DNA of 64,000 bases. Origin: Wolbachia endosymbiont of Ctenocephalides felis wCfeF. GTDB taxonomy: Bacteria > Pseudomonadota > Alphaproteobacteria > Rickettsiales > Anaplasmataceae. The stretch lies in NCBI GenBank assembly GCA_028571325.1, contig CP116767.1, forward strand, positions 277,150-341,149, in the 5' to 3' direction. Positions 47,569-56,460 of the stretch are shown in pieces. How positions within the stretch are numbered: the stretch's first letter is position 1; each line of letters begins with the position of its first letter. A program made the position numbers and the translations under genes. A model generated the notes under the pieces. It made no database searches. It saw only the letters and a program-made list of their open reading frames with translations, and had not been told where the DNA came from.

Positions 47569-48714
47569 CTATACCAATTCTGTATGTAAATCCCTAACTA
47601 GGGCTTCAGCACATTCTCCTTGAACGATTATACTGATCTTGGTTTCAGATGCTGTGATAGCTAGTATTTCTATCTTTTTTTCGCTCAAGACCTTGAGTAT
47701 GCGATGCATCACCTCAGTATTAGACATAACGCCAATACCAATTATTGAAATTCTAGCTATGTTGTTGTTTATGATATAGCTCCCACTTAGTAGCTTTTTC
47801 ATTGAATTAATATCAAATTCGGAAATTACAAAACTTGATCCGTGTATCATGTTAATTCTAATGTTTACCCCTGCAATATCCCTTAAAATACGCAAGGTAT
47901 CTGCAAGGTTAGCAAAAGTTACAAGAGCTTCATTGGTGCTATAAGTTATTCCAGTAATTGTGTATCTCTCCAGTACATCTTTTTTATGCAGTACTACAGT
48001 TCCTTCCACCTCTTTAAAGGTGGACAGCACTTGTACTTTAATGTTATGTTTCATTGCAAGTTGTACTGAACGATTATGTAGTATTTTAGCACCAGATGAC
48101 GATATTTCCAACATTTCATCGTAAGAGATAGATTTGAGCTTGCGTGCTTTTGGAACAATTTTCGGATCAGCCGTATATATTCCATCGATATCAGTGAAAA
48201 TCTCGCAAGCCTTGACGTTAAAAGCTACCGCTAAAGCAACTGCTGATATATCAGAGCCTCCTCTTCCAAAAGTGGTGATTCTATCATCATGTATACCCTG
48301 AAAGCCAGCAATGATCGCCACAGTATACCCTTCAGTAAAAGACCTTTTCAGATGGTCAATCTCTATTGTTTTTATTTTAGACTTGGAGTAAAGATCGTCT
48401 GTTATAATCGGTAATTGCCAGGCGAGCCACGATTTAGCATTTATTCCAATAGATTGGAGAGTGATTGCTAACATGCCGCAAGAAATCTGCTCTCCTGCTG
48501 AAAGTATAACGTCATACTCCGACAGCTCTCGTTTGCAGCTTAAACCTGAGATTTGTCTAGCCTGAAAAGCCATTTGATCAGTAAATCCCGCAACGGCGGA
48601 TACAACGACGATTACGTTACAACCTCTCTCAACATCCTTTTTTATCAAATTTGCAACTCGGTTTAAGTCAGTTAATGAGGTCCCACCAAATTTTTTTATG
48701 ATTATATTGTCCAT
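47569..48714 (-). CDS. lysC: Aspartate kinase
   Basis: Phosphorylates aspartate, entry to the diaminopimelate/lysine route needed for peptidoglycan peptides. The 381-residue protein has KFGGTSL, VVVVSAVAG, GFQGIHDDRITTFGRGGSD and two C-terminal ACT domains (about 245-381). Stop is followed by the dispersed element C about 75 bp away. Confidence 0.94.
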   Translation of the reverse strand: MDNIIIKKFGGTSLTDLNRVANLIKKDVERGCNVIVVVSAVAGFTDQMAFQARQISGLSCKRELSEYDVILSAGEQISCGMLAITLQSIGINAKSWLAWQLPIITDDLYSKSKIKTIEIDHLKRSFTEGYTVAIIAGFQGIHDDRITTFGRGGSDISAVALAVAFNVKACEIFTDIDGIYTADPKIVPKARKLKSISYDEMLEISSSGAKILHNRSVQLAMKHNIKVQVLSTFKEVEGTVVLHKKDVLERYTITGITYSTNEALVTFANLADTLRILRDIAGVNIRINMIHGSSFVISEFDINSMKKLLSGSYIINNNIARISIIGIGVMSNTEVMHRILKVLSEKKIEILAITASETKISIIVQGECAEALVRDLHTELV

Positions 48715-48777
48715 AGCTACAATATAGCCTTCCTCCAGAAAAAAATATAGCGTTAGTTGATATAAATTTTAAAAGAC

Positions 48778-50145
48778 TCAGTTATTCTCCATAGCAAAGT
48801 CCCTAGCTAGGAATAGCGAACCACAAATCAGTATGGTTTTGATGTTCTGGAGAGGAACTTTTAGTATGTGGTTTAATATGGCATCACCGATCGATTCACA
48901 TTCAATAGCATTTATTCCTATATTATTTGCTCCCTCTCTGATTAGACCTGTATTTGTTGCTTTAGGCTCAGACTTAACACAAACCGCACATAATAACTTG
49001 ATATATGGTTTTAAATGTTCCAAAAACTCTTCCACGTTTCTGTTACGAGTAACACCAAAAATCATATAGATGCCTTCAGCAAAATTATCTTCCACCCAAT
49101 CAGCTAATACTCTGGCACCATCGTTATTGTGCGCACCATCTAAAAATAATTGCCAATCTTTCGGTAACAAAGAAATTAAGTTGCCCTCTTTTATAAGCTC
49201 TAGTCGTGCAGGCCAGTAGGTGTGTTGTAAACCTGAAGTGATATCCTCTTCTCCAATATCAAATCCATACTTTCCACTCAAAATGCTACATGCTGCAATA
49301 GCATTTCCTGCATTAATTATTTGATGATCGCCCTTCAAAGAAGGCAAAGGAAATTCTATTGATTGAATAGCCGATTGGAAAATCATTTGAGTTGATGTCA
49401 TTCCAGCGCGTAACGCTGGAATCCACTCATTTTTTTGCTGGATCCCGGTGTTAGCTACTTGGATGACAGACAGTTGTTTACTGCAATTCCACTCAACCCC
49501 ACCTCTATATAAAGGAGATTTCTTATTGACTGCATATTGCTCTAGCGTATTCATTATAGACTTTTCTTGTGGCGCTATTACGCAAGGGACATTATGTTTC
49601 ATTATTCCAGCCTTCTCACCTGCTATAATCTCTACAGTAGTACCAAGATATTCCATGTGATCAAGTGCGATGGAAGTAATGATTGTTAAAATCGGATTAT
49701 CTATAACATTCGTTGCGTCAAGTCTTCCACCCATCCCTACTTCGACTAAGGTCACATCGGCTTCATGACGAGAAAAAGCTAAGAATGCTGCAATCGTCGC
49801 CGCTTCAAATAAAGTGATAGGTTGATCTGCAATTGCACTGCGGCATTCTTCTAATAAACTATATAATTCATTATCGTCGATATGACTTCCTGCAACGACT
49901 ATTCTCTCATTAAAATTAACTAAATGTGGAGAAGTATATGCATGGACCTTATACCCTGCTGACTGCATTATGTATCTTATGAAAGATAATGTTGAACCTT
50001 TTCCATTAGTTCCAGCTATGTGAATTGCTGGAGGCATCTTTTTTTCAGGGTTGCCTAACTTACTTAGAAAGCTTTTCATGCGCTCGAGAGAGAAGTCTTT
50101 TGGCCTTCTGCCAAGTGGCTTAGGCCAGTGAGGCATGTATATCAT
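48778..50145 (-). CDS. folC: Folylpolyglutamate/dihydrofolate synthase
   Basis: Mur-ligase-fold enzyme adding glutamate to folates. The 455-residue protein has IHIAGTNGKGSTLSF (P-loop), AYTSPHLVNFNERI, VEVGMGGRLDATNV, SIALDHMEYLG and FLDGAHNNDGA. Residues about 224-251 (LSVIQVANTGIQQKNEW...RAGMT; 49393-49475) are an in-frame palindromic repeat between the two domains. Overlaps the mlaC-like gene by 4 bp. Confidence 0.94.
   Translation of the reverse strand: MIYMPHWPKPLGRRPKDFSLERMKSFLSKLGNPEKKMPPAIHIAGTNGKGSTLSFIRYIMQSAGYKVHAYTSPHLVNFNERIVVAGSHIDDNELYSLLEECRSAIADQPITLFEAATIAAFLAFSRHEADVTLVEVGMGGRLDATNVIDNPILTIITSIALDHMEYLGTTVEIIAGEKAGIMKHNVPCVIAPQEKSIMNTLEQYAVNKKSPLYRGGVEWNCSKQLSVIQVANTGIQQKNEWIPALRAGMTSTQMIFQSAIQSIEFPLPSLKGDHQIINAGNAIAACSILSGKYGFDIGEEDITSGLQHTYWPARLELIKEGNLISLLPKDWQLFLDGAHNNDGARVLADWVEDNFAEGIYMIFGVTRNRNVEEFLEHLKPYIKLLCAVCVKSEPKATNTGLIREGANNIGINAIECESIGDAILNHILKVPLQNIKTILICGSLFLARDFAMENN
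49393..49475. repeat. Palindromic element inserted in frame in folC
   Basis: GTCATTCCAGCGCGTAACGC...CTGGATCCCGGTGTTAGC and TGGATGACAG, read by folC as VIQVANTGIQ...WIPALRAGMT. Confidence 0.8.
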
Positions 50146-50732
50146 AGCTTGTTATTACATTTTAATTCATCTATAACACTCGCTATACCATATGTATCGA
50201 TTTTTTCACTGAATTGAGAACGTTGATTAATAGAAATACTTATCCCATTCATTACAACATCATTTATTAAGAAAGAACTGTTACTTTTAGCAACTTTAAA
50301 GTCAATATTTGTAAATTCTTCGTCGCCGTAGGAAAATCTTGCACTAACCAAGCAAGTTCCATCATCACCTGCTTTTGAGCCCATTATAGTCATTTCGCTA
50401 TTATTCATGTATTTATACAAAATTTTGACGCACAAACGCGTAAGATACACCTCATATTCTTTTAAGAAACTTTCTCTTTCTTCCTGGGTAGTCAAAATCC
50501 AATGTTTTCCCATTACAAATCGGGATATTTCTTTGAGATTAACATTGTTTTGAATGATCTCCTGAAGCTTTATATATATATATTCCCGATTTCTTTTCTT
50601 CTCCTTTGTATATATGCTATCCACTTGTTGCTTCATAGCATGCACAAAAATTTTGTGATCTGCACAACTGGTGTAAGCACCTGAAGAAATTATAACAAAA
50701 ACAATAATGATTAAAGCTTTAGTAATATTCAT
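50142..50732 (-). CDS. MlaC-like phospholipid-binding periplasmic protein
   Basis: A 196-residue MlaC/Ttg2D-family protein with a signal peptide (about 1-23) and the family pattern of an NVNLKEISRFVMGKHW block, LTTQEERESFLKEYEVYL and the C-terminal INDVVMNGISISINQRSQF. MlaC carries phospholipids between outer membrane and the MlaFEDB complex. The ATG at 50732 is chosen; a GTG at 50741 is possible. No other mla gene is nearby. Confidence 0.85.
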   Translation of the reverse strand: MNITKALIIIVFVIISSGAYTSCADHKIFVHAMKQQVDSIYTKEKKRNREYIYIKLQEIIQNNVNLKEISRFVMGKHWILTTQEERESFLKEYEVYLTRLCVKILYKYMNNSEMTIMGSKAGDDGTCLVSARFSYGDEEFTNIDFKVAKSNSSFLINDVVMNGISISINQRSQFSEKIDTYGIASVIDELKCNNKL

Positions 50733-50814
50733 AGGGTACACTTATTGATCACAGCATTCAAAATACAAAGTTTAATAAAGATAGTTAGTTTTACTGTTGA
50801 CTGCAATATACATA

Positions 50815-50844
50815 TAGACACAACTTGTGTAAACTAGCTATAAT
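50815..50844 (+). promoter_or_regulatory. Promoter of a possible small RNA
   Basis: TAGACA (50815-50820), 18 bp, TATAAT (50839-50844), in a 295-bp gap before a plus-strand gene. Start expected near 50851. Confidence 0.45.
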
Positions 50845-50850
50845 TATAAG

Positions 50851-51010
50851 GGTCTGTTCTATACGTTATGAGTTAAGTTAAATTTCCCGAGCGATAATTT
50901 CTAGTCAAGGGAATTGCCTCTATTAATTTCGTTGAAATTAATACGTGATGCCCACTTTAACTTTAGGTCTCAGGAATCTACTAAGACTGACGGTAGATAC
51001 GGATCCTGTT
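50851..51010 (+). ncRNA. Candidate structured small RNA, possibly 6S-like
   Basis: Following a good -10 box, about 160 nt with nested pairing: AAGTTAAA (50875-50882) with TTTAACTT (50956-50963); TTCCC (50884-50888) with GGGAA (50909-50913); and a 9-bp hairpin ATTAATTTC/GAAATTAAT (50922-50942). The long rod-like layout suggests 6S RNA, but I cannot confirm conserved 6S sequence. It could instead be a long leader of the next gene. Confidence 0.35.
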
Positions 51011-51027
51011 CCAGTTGATTTAGATTT

Positions 51028-51477
51028 ATGCTCTACCGATACAAAGAACAAGGTACTTTTCTCTGTTCATCTGATGAGATATTTCAGGTTGTAATTGATG
51101 TTGAGAAGTATCCTGATTTTGTTCCTTGGTGCAAAGCTGTTTATATAAAAGAAAAAATCGATAGTCAAATGGTTGTGGATCTCCTAGCAGCTTTTCATGG
51201 TATTAAAGGAAGATATACATCAGAAGTAACCTTTCTTTCTCCAAGCAGAACAAACGAAGGTTGGATAAAAGCTGTATCATCAAACGGAATATTCAAACAT
51301 TTATACAATGAATGGAAATTCATTCCTATAGGTGAAAATAAGACCATGGTAAAGTTTTACATAGAATTTGAGTTTAAATCTAGCTCGCTTTCAACTCTAT
51401 TAAACTCAGTATACAAATATACACAAAGTAAAATAATTGCTGCATTTAAAGAAAGAGTTGAGAACCTTGCTAAGTAA
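51028..51477 (+). CDS. Coq10/RatA-type START-domain protein
   Basis: A 149-residue lipid-binding START domain, polyketide-cyclase family. YKEQGTFLCSSDEIFQVVIDVEKYPDFVPWC is the family signature. In mitochondria Coq10 binds ubiquinone, and RatA-type relatives act on ribosomes; membership in ubiquinone handling is the likelier role. Confidence 0.88.
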   Translation: MLYRYKEQGTFLCSSDEIFQVVIDVEKYPDFVPWCKAVYIKEKIDSQMVVDLLAAFHGIKGRYTSEVTFLSPSRTNEGWIKAVSSNGIFKHLYNEWKFIPIGENKTMVKFYIEFEFKSSSLSTLLNSVYKYTQSKIIAAFKERVENLAK

Positions 51478-51542
51478 AAGTTATCTTGACATTATTAATA
51501 TAGATACGTAATTTTCTTAGTAATTTTAGTGTTTATATTGTA

Positions 51543-52253
51543 ATGATTTTCAGACTATTGCTTTTACTAATTTTTATAAGTGTTAATTCTTATGCAGCTG
51601 TTAAACAAGACTTGTCCAACAACCAGTACACTCAAAAAACTGATGAAATAACAGCAGAAGAACTATTATTACCATTGCCTGATGACAAATCACTAGGTAA
51701 TCCAAAAGCGCCAATTTTAATGGTAGAATATGCTTCGCTCACTTGTTATCATTGTTCTCTTTTTCATAAGGAGGTTTTTCCTGCAATTAAAAAGAAATAT
51801 ATAGATACGGGCAAAATGTTATATATATTCCGTCATTTTCCTCTGGATTATAGAGGATTAAAAGCTGCAATGCTAAGCTATTGCTATGAAAAAGAAGAAG
51901 ACTATTTTAATTTTAACAAAGCTGTTTTTAATTCAATAGACTCGTGGAACTACTCTGATTTAAGTGATTTAACTGTACTACAAAGGATTGCTGCACTAAG
52001 TAACTTAAAGCAAGACCTGTTTAACCAATGCATCGATGAAAAGAAAAACAAGGAAGTGTTTAACAAAATTATAAACGATAAATCACTGGCAATAAATAAG
52101 CTTGGTATTACGGCCACTCCAATATTTTTTATCAAGCTTAACAGCGGTAAATCACATACAGAATATAATAAAATTAAACACGAGGGATATAAAACATTAG
52201 AATACTTCACTAATGTTATAGATAAACTATATGAAAAAGCTATAGTGAAATGA
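51543..52253 (+). CDS. DsbA-family thiol-disulfide oxidoreductase
   Basis: A 236-residue exported thioredoxin-fold protein. The signal peptide is 1-18; the active site CYHC (C68-C71, in YASLTCYHCSLFH) and the cis-Pro loop ITATPIFF (about 190-197) are clear. It oxidises or isomerises cysteines of envelope proteins. Wolbachia encodes DsbA paralogs of differing activity; I did not assign this one. Confidence 0.93.
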   Translation: MIFRLLLLLIFISVNSYAAVKQDLSNNQYTQKTDEITAEELLLPLPDDKSLGNPKAPILMVEYASLTCYHCSLFHKEVFPAIKKKYIDTGKMLYIFRHFPLDYRGLKAAMLSYCYEKEEDYFNFNKAVFNSIDSWNYSDLSDLTVLQRIAALSNLKQDLFNQCIDEKKNKEVFNKIINDKSLAINKLGITATPIFFIKLNSGKSHTEYNKIKHEGYKTLEYFTNVIDKLYEKAIVK

Positions 52254-52282
52254 TACCACTGTAGCTTATCATAAAAAAACCC

Positions 52283-52561
52283 CTACGTTGAGCTATCGTT
52301 TTTTACCACTGCTTGTTGTTTCTTACGCTCAAATTCTCTTTTTTTACTGTGCCAAGCGTAATAATACATAGCAATTTTATTTTCTATTAATATTATTGTT
52401 CCATCATAAAATTGAACCATATCCATAACTTTTTTCTGGGCTTCATCAAAACGTTCCCTATATTTCTCACGATAAGCTGGGTTATGTAACAATGTAACCC
52501 CTTCATCTTTGTTAGATTTTTTGCTTAACGTTTCAACTTCACCAGCAATATTATAAGACAT
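52283..52561 (-). CDS. Small charged hypothetical protein
   Basis: A 92-residue soluble protein rich in Lys/Glu/Tyr (YREKYRERFDEAQKKVMDMV; YYYAWHSKKREFERKKQQ), probably helical. A ribosome site (GAGGGGG) lies just before the ATG at 52561. I do not recognise it. The gap at 52562-52804 is AT-rich with no gene. Confidence 0.65.
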   Translation of the reverse strand: MSYNIAGEVETLSKKSNKDEGVTLLHNPAYREKYRERFDEAQKKVMDMVQFYDGTIILIENKIAMYYYAWHSKKREFERKKQQAVVKNDSST

Positions 52562-52804
52562 ATAACCCCCTCTAATTGATTATGAAAATTATATTTTAAC
52601 TAAAAAGAAATGCCCATGAGCATTTCCTCAAACTCTAGTATGACAATCTATCGACTATTATACTAGTTAATTATAATATTATATATAATAATTTTTGTCA
52701 CTTAAAATTTTACGCTGTAAAAAATAATAACCTAAAATAAACGTTTTTATTATTTTAAGCTAACATATATAAATTTTATATAAATTAAATCGTTAATACA
52801 AGAC

Positions 52805-53455
52805 ATGGCACGCAACAACTCTAGCATGAAATTATCATACATAAGAGATTTATTCGCAAAGAAGTACAAAAAAATAGAGGAATACTGTATTTTTGAAAGA
52901 AAAAAACACATCCAAATTAGCGCTGAAGAAGGAAAACTGCTCAGTTTGTTTATAAAAATTCGTAAAGTAAAAAGTATCGTTGAAGTTGGTACATTATATG
53001 GGTATTCATCGATTTGTATGGCAAAAGCTCTACCCGAATATGGCCATATATACACAATAGAGAACAATCCTGAGCACTTAAATATAGCAAAAAAAAATTT
53101 TAGTGCTTTTAATCTGGACAATAAAATTACTTTAATAGAAGGCGACGCATTGGAAAAACTGAATGAGTTGTTAACAAAAGCACCGTTTGACATGATGTTC
53201 ATTGATGCCGATAAAGGTGGTTACCCTAAATATTTAGATTGGGCAGAGCTGCATATTAAACGAGATGGATTCATTGTTGCAGATAACACTCTATTGTTTA
53301 ACACAGTTTTTTTAGAATCACCTCCAAAGGAAGTATCAGAAAAATCATGGCATGCTATGAGAGAATTTAATCGTAGATTATCAGACGAAGAAAAATATTA
53401 CTCTATGTTGATTCCAACTGATGAAGGGATGACTGTAGCCTTAAAGCTAACATGA
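52805..53455 (+). CDS. SAM-dependent O-methyltransferase
   Basis: A 216-residue class I methyltransferase of the catechol/caffeoyl-CoA type: motif I IVEVGTLYGYSS (SAM), YTIENNPEHLNIAKKNF, FIDADKGGYPKYLDW (metal Asp) and VADNTLLFNTVF. The substrate is unknown. Bacterial relatives methylate small phenolic acceptors. Confidence 0.9.
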   Translation: MARNNSSMKLSYIRDLFAKKYKKIEEYCIFERKKHIQISAEEGKLLSLFIKIRKVKSIVEVGTLYGYSSICMAKALPEYGHIYTIENNPEHLNIAKKNFSAFNLDNKITLIEGDALEKLNELLTKAPFDMMFIDADKGGYPKYLDWAELHIKRDGFIVADNTLLFNTVFLESPPKEVSEKSWHAMREFNRRLSDEEKYYSMLIPTDEGMTVALKLT

Positions 53456-53456
53456 G

Positions 53457-54110
53457 TTAAAAATCAAAGTTGGCATAATGCCTAGGAGGAGTTAATCCAG
53501 AAACCCTTTCTAATAACATCTCACGAAAACAAGGCCTTGACTTAACAATAGAGTACCATTCTTTTAAAATTCTACTTTTTTCCCATGGAAAACTATTTAC
53601 ATAGTCCATTACAGAGATATGTGACGCTAAAGTAATGTCAGCCAAAGTGAACTTATCGGTTGCAAGCCAAACGTTTTTGCTAATTAAGTGTTCAATGTAT
53701 TCTATATGGCAAGACAGGTTGTGCTGAGCTGCATGAAGAAACCTAGAGTCAGGGCTGCGGTTAATTATTACTTTCTCGTTTATAATGTATTTAGTAACTT
53801 CGTTGTAAAACTTGCTATCAAACCAATTAACCAAAGCACGTATTTTAGGCTTAACAACAGTAGACAAATCGAGCAATTTGATATCGCTGCTGTAAGTTTC
53901 TTCTAGATACTCACAAATAGCAATGCTGTCTGTTATAATAAAATTATTATCCACGAGCACTGGTACTTGTCCAGTTGGGTTAATCTCCATAAATTCATTC
54001 CTCTTCTCCCACGGGTTCTCGTGTACTAAATCACAACCTAACTTTTTCTCCTTGAGAAGAGCTCTAACCTTTCGCGAGAATGGACAAAGAGGGAAGTGAT
54101 ATAAAATCAT
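53457..54110 (-). CDS. Glutathione S-transferase family protein
   Basis: A 217-residue two-domain GST: thioredoxin-like N-domain (FPLCPFSRKVRALLKEK, PTGQVPVLVD, ITDSIAICEYLEE) and helical C-domain (WLATDKFTLADITLASHI). The N-terminal Cys may be the catalytic residue, as in bacterial beta/SspA-like types. Converges on the methyltransferase gene with one base between. Confidence 0.92.
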   Translation of the reverse strand: MILYHFPLCPFSRKVRALLKEKKLGCDLVHENPWEKRNEFMEINPTGQVPVLVDNNFIITDSIAICEYLEETYSSDIKLLDLSTVVKPKIRALVNWFDSKFYNEVTKYIINEKVIINRSPDSRFLHAAQHNLSCHIEYIEHLISKNVWLATDKFTLADITLASHISVMDYVNSFPWEKSRILKEWYSIVKSRPCFREMLLERVSGLTPPRHYANFDF

Positions 54111-54192
54111 AATTAATTTCTATATATAACTTGTGCAACCCCAACTAATCGTAAACCACCATAGGATATACCTTGCTAAATAAAAAAAAAAG

Positions 54193-54198
54193 TATAAT
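54193..54198 (+). promoter_or_regulatory. -10 box of SRP RNA
   Basis: TATAAT at 54193-54198, 8 bp before the start of the RNA. A candidate -35, TTGCTA at 54173-54178, is too close (14 bp). Confidence 0.5.
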
Positions 54199-54206
54199 AT
54201 TTTACA

Positions 54207-54288
54207 AGGTATGCAGGCAAAAACTCTGTAACTTGGTCAGGTCAGAGATGAAGCAGCCATATCAGAATCTTTTTGGGTTGCATACCTA
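54207..54288 (+). ncRNA. ffs: SRP RNA (4.5S)
   Basis: The ends AGGTATGCA (54207-54215) and TGCATACCT (54279-54287) form the closing stem. The apical hairpin has the conserved GGTCAGGTC...GAAGCAGCC core (54234-54258), the site bound by Ffh. Location just upstream of dnaX-ybaB is the usual bacterial neighbourhood. Confidence 0.85.
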
Positions 54289-54313
54289 TTGAACTGTTTG
54301 TTTATCGTAAGTT

Positions 54314-55798
54314 ATGAACATAGCATTAAAATATCGTCCTAGTAGCTTCAAAGATCTAATAGGTCAAGATATATTAGTGCGTATATTAGAAAACGCTTTT
54401 ACTCTCAACAAAATCCCACAATCTATACTACTCTCTGGTAGTAGCGGAGTTGGTAAAACTACCACAGCAAGAATAATAGCTTTGTGTTTGAATTGTTCCA
54501 TGGGACCAACTTTTGAACCTTGTGGATCATGTGAAAATTGTCTGGCGATAAAGAATTCAAGTCATCCAGATGTGATAGAGATTGACGCAGCAAGTCACAC
54601 TAGCGTTGAAGATATCAAAGTAATCCTAGGAGACATTTGCTATTCACCTATAAGCTCTAAATTCAAGGTTTATATTATAGACGAAGTACACATGTTATCC
54701 AGCAGTGCATTTAATGCATTGCTTAAAACCCTAGAAGAACCACCATCCAGTGTAAAGTTTGTTCTGGCAACCACGGAGATAAAAAAGATACCGATAACTA
54801 TTATTGCACGTTGTCAAAGGTTTGATTTGCATAATATCCCTGCAGCTAAAATAGTGGAACGGTTGAATGACATTGCACAAAAAGAAAATTATCTCATTGA
54901 AAATGGGGTATCAGAATTAATTGCACACCACTGTAGCAATTCGATGCGTAACGCTTTATTTTTAATGAATCAAGCAGTGCTATATAGCAAAGATAGCACA
55001 ATATCCATCAAAAATGTGATAGAAATACTCGGTCTGGTGGATAAAGATATTATATTTGATCTACTGGAAGCAATATTATATGGTGGTTTACAGAAGGCTC
55101 TATCAGTATTCGACAAGGCAATAAAGACAGCAAACCCACTCAGTGTCTTCGAGGGTCTATTGCAAACAATCCAGTTAATATGCCGTTATTTGATTACAAA
55201 AGAAATCAACGGTTCAGTTATAGAATGTGAAAAGAACAGGATAAAAGACTTAAGTGCAAAGAAGTCTTTAATATTTTTCTCGAGATTGTGGAAGATGTTG
55301 CTCAAGGGAGTTCAGGATATAAAAACTTCAACATGTAACGATATTGCTGCTGAAATGATGTTAATTAGCCTCTGTTATCTTTCTGATTTACCTTCTCCCG
55401 AGCAAGTAGTAAAAAAAGTTCTTACGCAGAATGCACAGCAAAGGAATATGCGTAACGCAGAGAGCGCACAGCAAAAAAATTACGATTTTGATAAGATTCT
55501 GCAACTATTACGACAGAATAACCAAATTTATCTTTACAAACAGCTATGTAGTAATCTACAATTAGTGGATTGCAAACCTGGGTATTTAAAATTAAGAGCC
55601 GTATCTCGGTTAGACAACAGTTTTTGTAATGACTTGAAAAATTACTTAAATCAAGTAACTCAGCAAGAATGGGTTGTCACAGTTGATGCAGGCTATATGA
55701 GCAGGGAAGTAAGTAATTTAAATTATGCACCTGCAGTCAAGAATATACTTGATACGTTTAAGGGTGCAAAGGTAGTTAATATAGAGAATAAGGAGTAA
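54314..55798 (+). CDS. dnaX: DNA polymerase III subunits gamma/tau
   Basis: Clamp-loader ATPase. The 494-residue protein has the P-loop SGSSGVGKTTTAR, the four-Cys zinc module (CLNCSMGPTFEPCGSCENC), Walker B DEVHMLS and the SRC-like FNALLKTLEEPP and IARCQRFD blocks. The C-terminal region is short for tau. The gene is 4 bp before ybaB. Confidence 0.95.
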   Translation: MNIALKYRPSSFKDLIGQDILVRILENAFTLNKIPQSILLSGSSGVGKTTTARIIALCLNCSMGPTFEPCGSCENCLAIKNSSHPDVIEIDAASHTSVEDIKVILGDICYSPISSKFKVYIIDEVHMLSSSAFNALLKTLEEPPSSVKFVLATTEIKKIPITIIARCQRFDLHNIPAAKIVERLNDIAQKENYLIENGVSELIAHHCSNSMRNALFLMNQAVLYSKDSTISIKNVIEILGLVDKDIIFDLLEAILYGGLQKALSVFDKAIKTANPLSVFEGLLQTIQLICRYLITKEINGSVIECEKNRIKDLSAKKSLIFFSRLWKMLLKGVQDIKTSTCNDIAAEMMLISLCYLSDLPSPEQVVKKVLTQNAQQRNMRNAESAQQKNYDFDKILQLLRQNNQIYLYKQLCSNLQLVDCKPGYLKLRAVSRLDNSFCNDLKNYLNQVTQQEWVVTVDAGYMSREVSNLNYAPAVKNILDTFKGAKVVNIENKE

Positions 55799-55801
55799 GT
55801 T

Positions 55802-56134
55802 GTGGATTTTAGTCAAATAATGAAGCAAGCACAAGAGATGCAAAAAAAGCTTGCAGAAGCTCAAGAGAAGTACATTGGGAAAGAGTTTCAAGGTATTTCC
55901 GGGGGTGGCAAAGTTTCTGTGTTGGTGGAAGTTGTAAAAATAGGTAGTTATAAAGCTAAGAAAGTAAGCATAGACTTAGAGCTTATGAGAAACGAGGAGA
56001 AAGATATAGTAGAAGATTTAGTAACAGCAGCGTTCAACGATGCCATTAAAAAGGCAGAGGAAGACATGGCAAATGCAACCTCTGATCTTGCAGGTATGAT
56101 GGGGTTACCACCTGGGTTTAAACTTCCCTTTTAA
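55802..56134 (+). CDS. YbaB/EbfC nucleoid-associated protein
   Basis: A 110-residue protein. MDFSQIMKQAQEMQKKLAEAQEKY and the GGGKVSVLV block are typical. It binds DNA as a dimer. The start is GTG at 55802, 3 bases after the dnaX stop. No recR follows; the next genes are wsp and rpoH. Confidence 0.94.
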   Translation: MDFSQIMKQAQEMQKKLAEAQEKYIGKEFQGISGGGKVSVLVEVVKIGSYKAKKVSIDLELMRNEEKDIVEDLVTAAFNDAIKKAEEDMANATSDLAGMMGLPPGFKLPF

Positions 56135-56391
56135 AAATTCTCTGTATTGCTGAGCAAGTCTTTAGTATCTCTGGTACTAGCATTGTTTCATATACTGTAC
56201 CTGAAATGTCATGCAAAGATGAAAGAAATCGCAGTAGTGATGCAGAAAGCAAAGAAATACTAGAGTCAGTAAGAAAATACCAAAAAATCGAAGGTAAAAA
56301 GTTATATAATTGTCTTTTTATTAATAAAATTTTTACCTTACCCTTAAAAATTGGTTTAAATGTCAAATATTTTATGTTATTAAGTTAGTAC
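56135..56391. other. Gene-free stretch upstream of wsp
   Basis: Small frames exist on both strands (56206-56388 plus, 56118-56366 minus), but neither has a ribosome site or recognisable family; they are probably chance. It precedes the wsp promoter. Confidence 0.4.
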
Positions 56392-56419
56392 TTGACTTAA
56401 CTTTAGTTTTTACTTAAAT
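56392..56419 (+). promoter_or_regulatory. Candidate wsp promoter
   Basis: TTGACT (56392-56397), 16-bp spacer, TTAAAT (56414-56419), 41 bp before the wsp ATG. The -10 is weak. GAGGG (56452-56456) is the ribosome site. Confidence 0.5.
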
Positions 56420-56460
56420 TGCTAAAGTGGAATTTTAATTTTTTTTTAACGAGGGCAATT

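Noticed and set aside
56118..56388. Small frames on both strands upstream of wsp
   Set aside because: No family, no ribosome site; partly over the end of ybaB.
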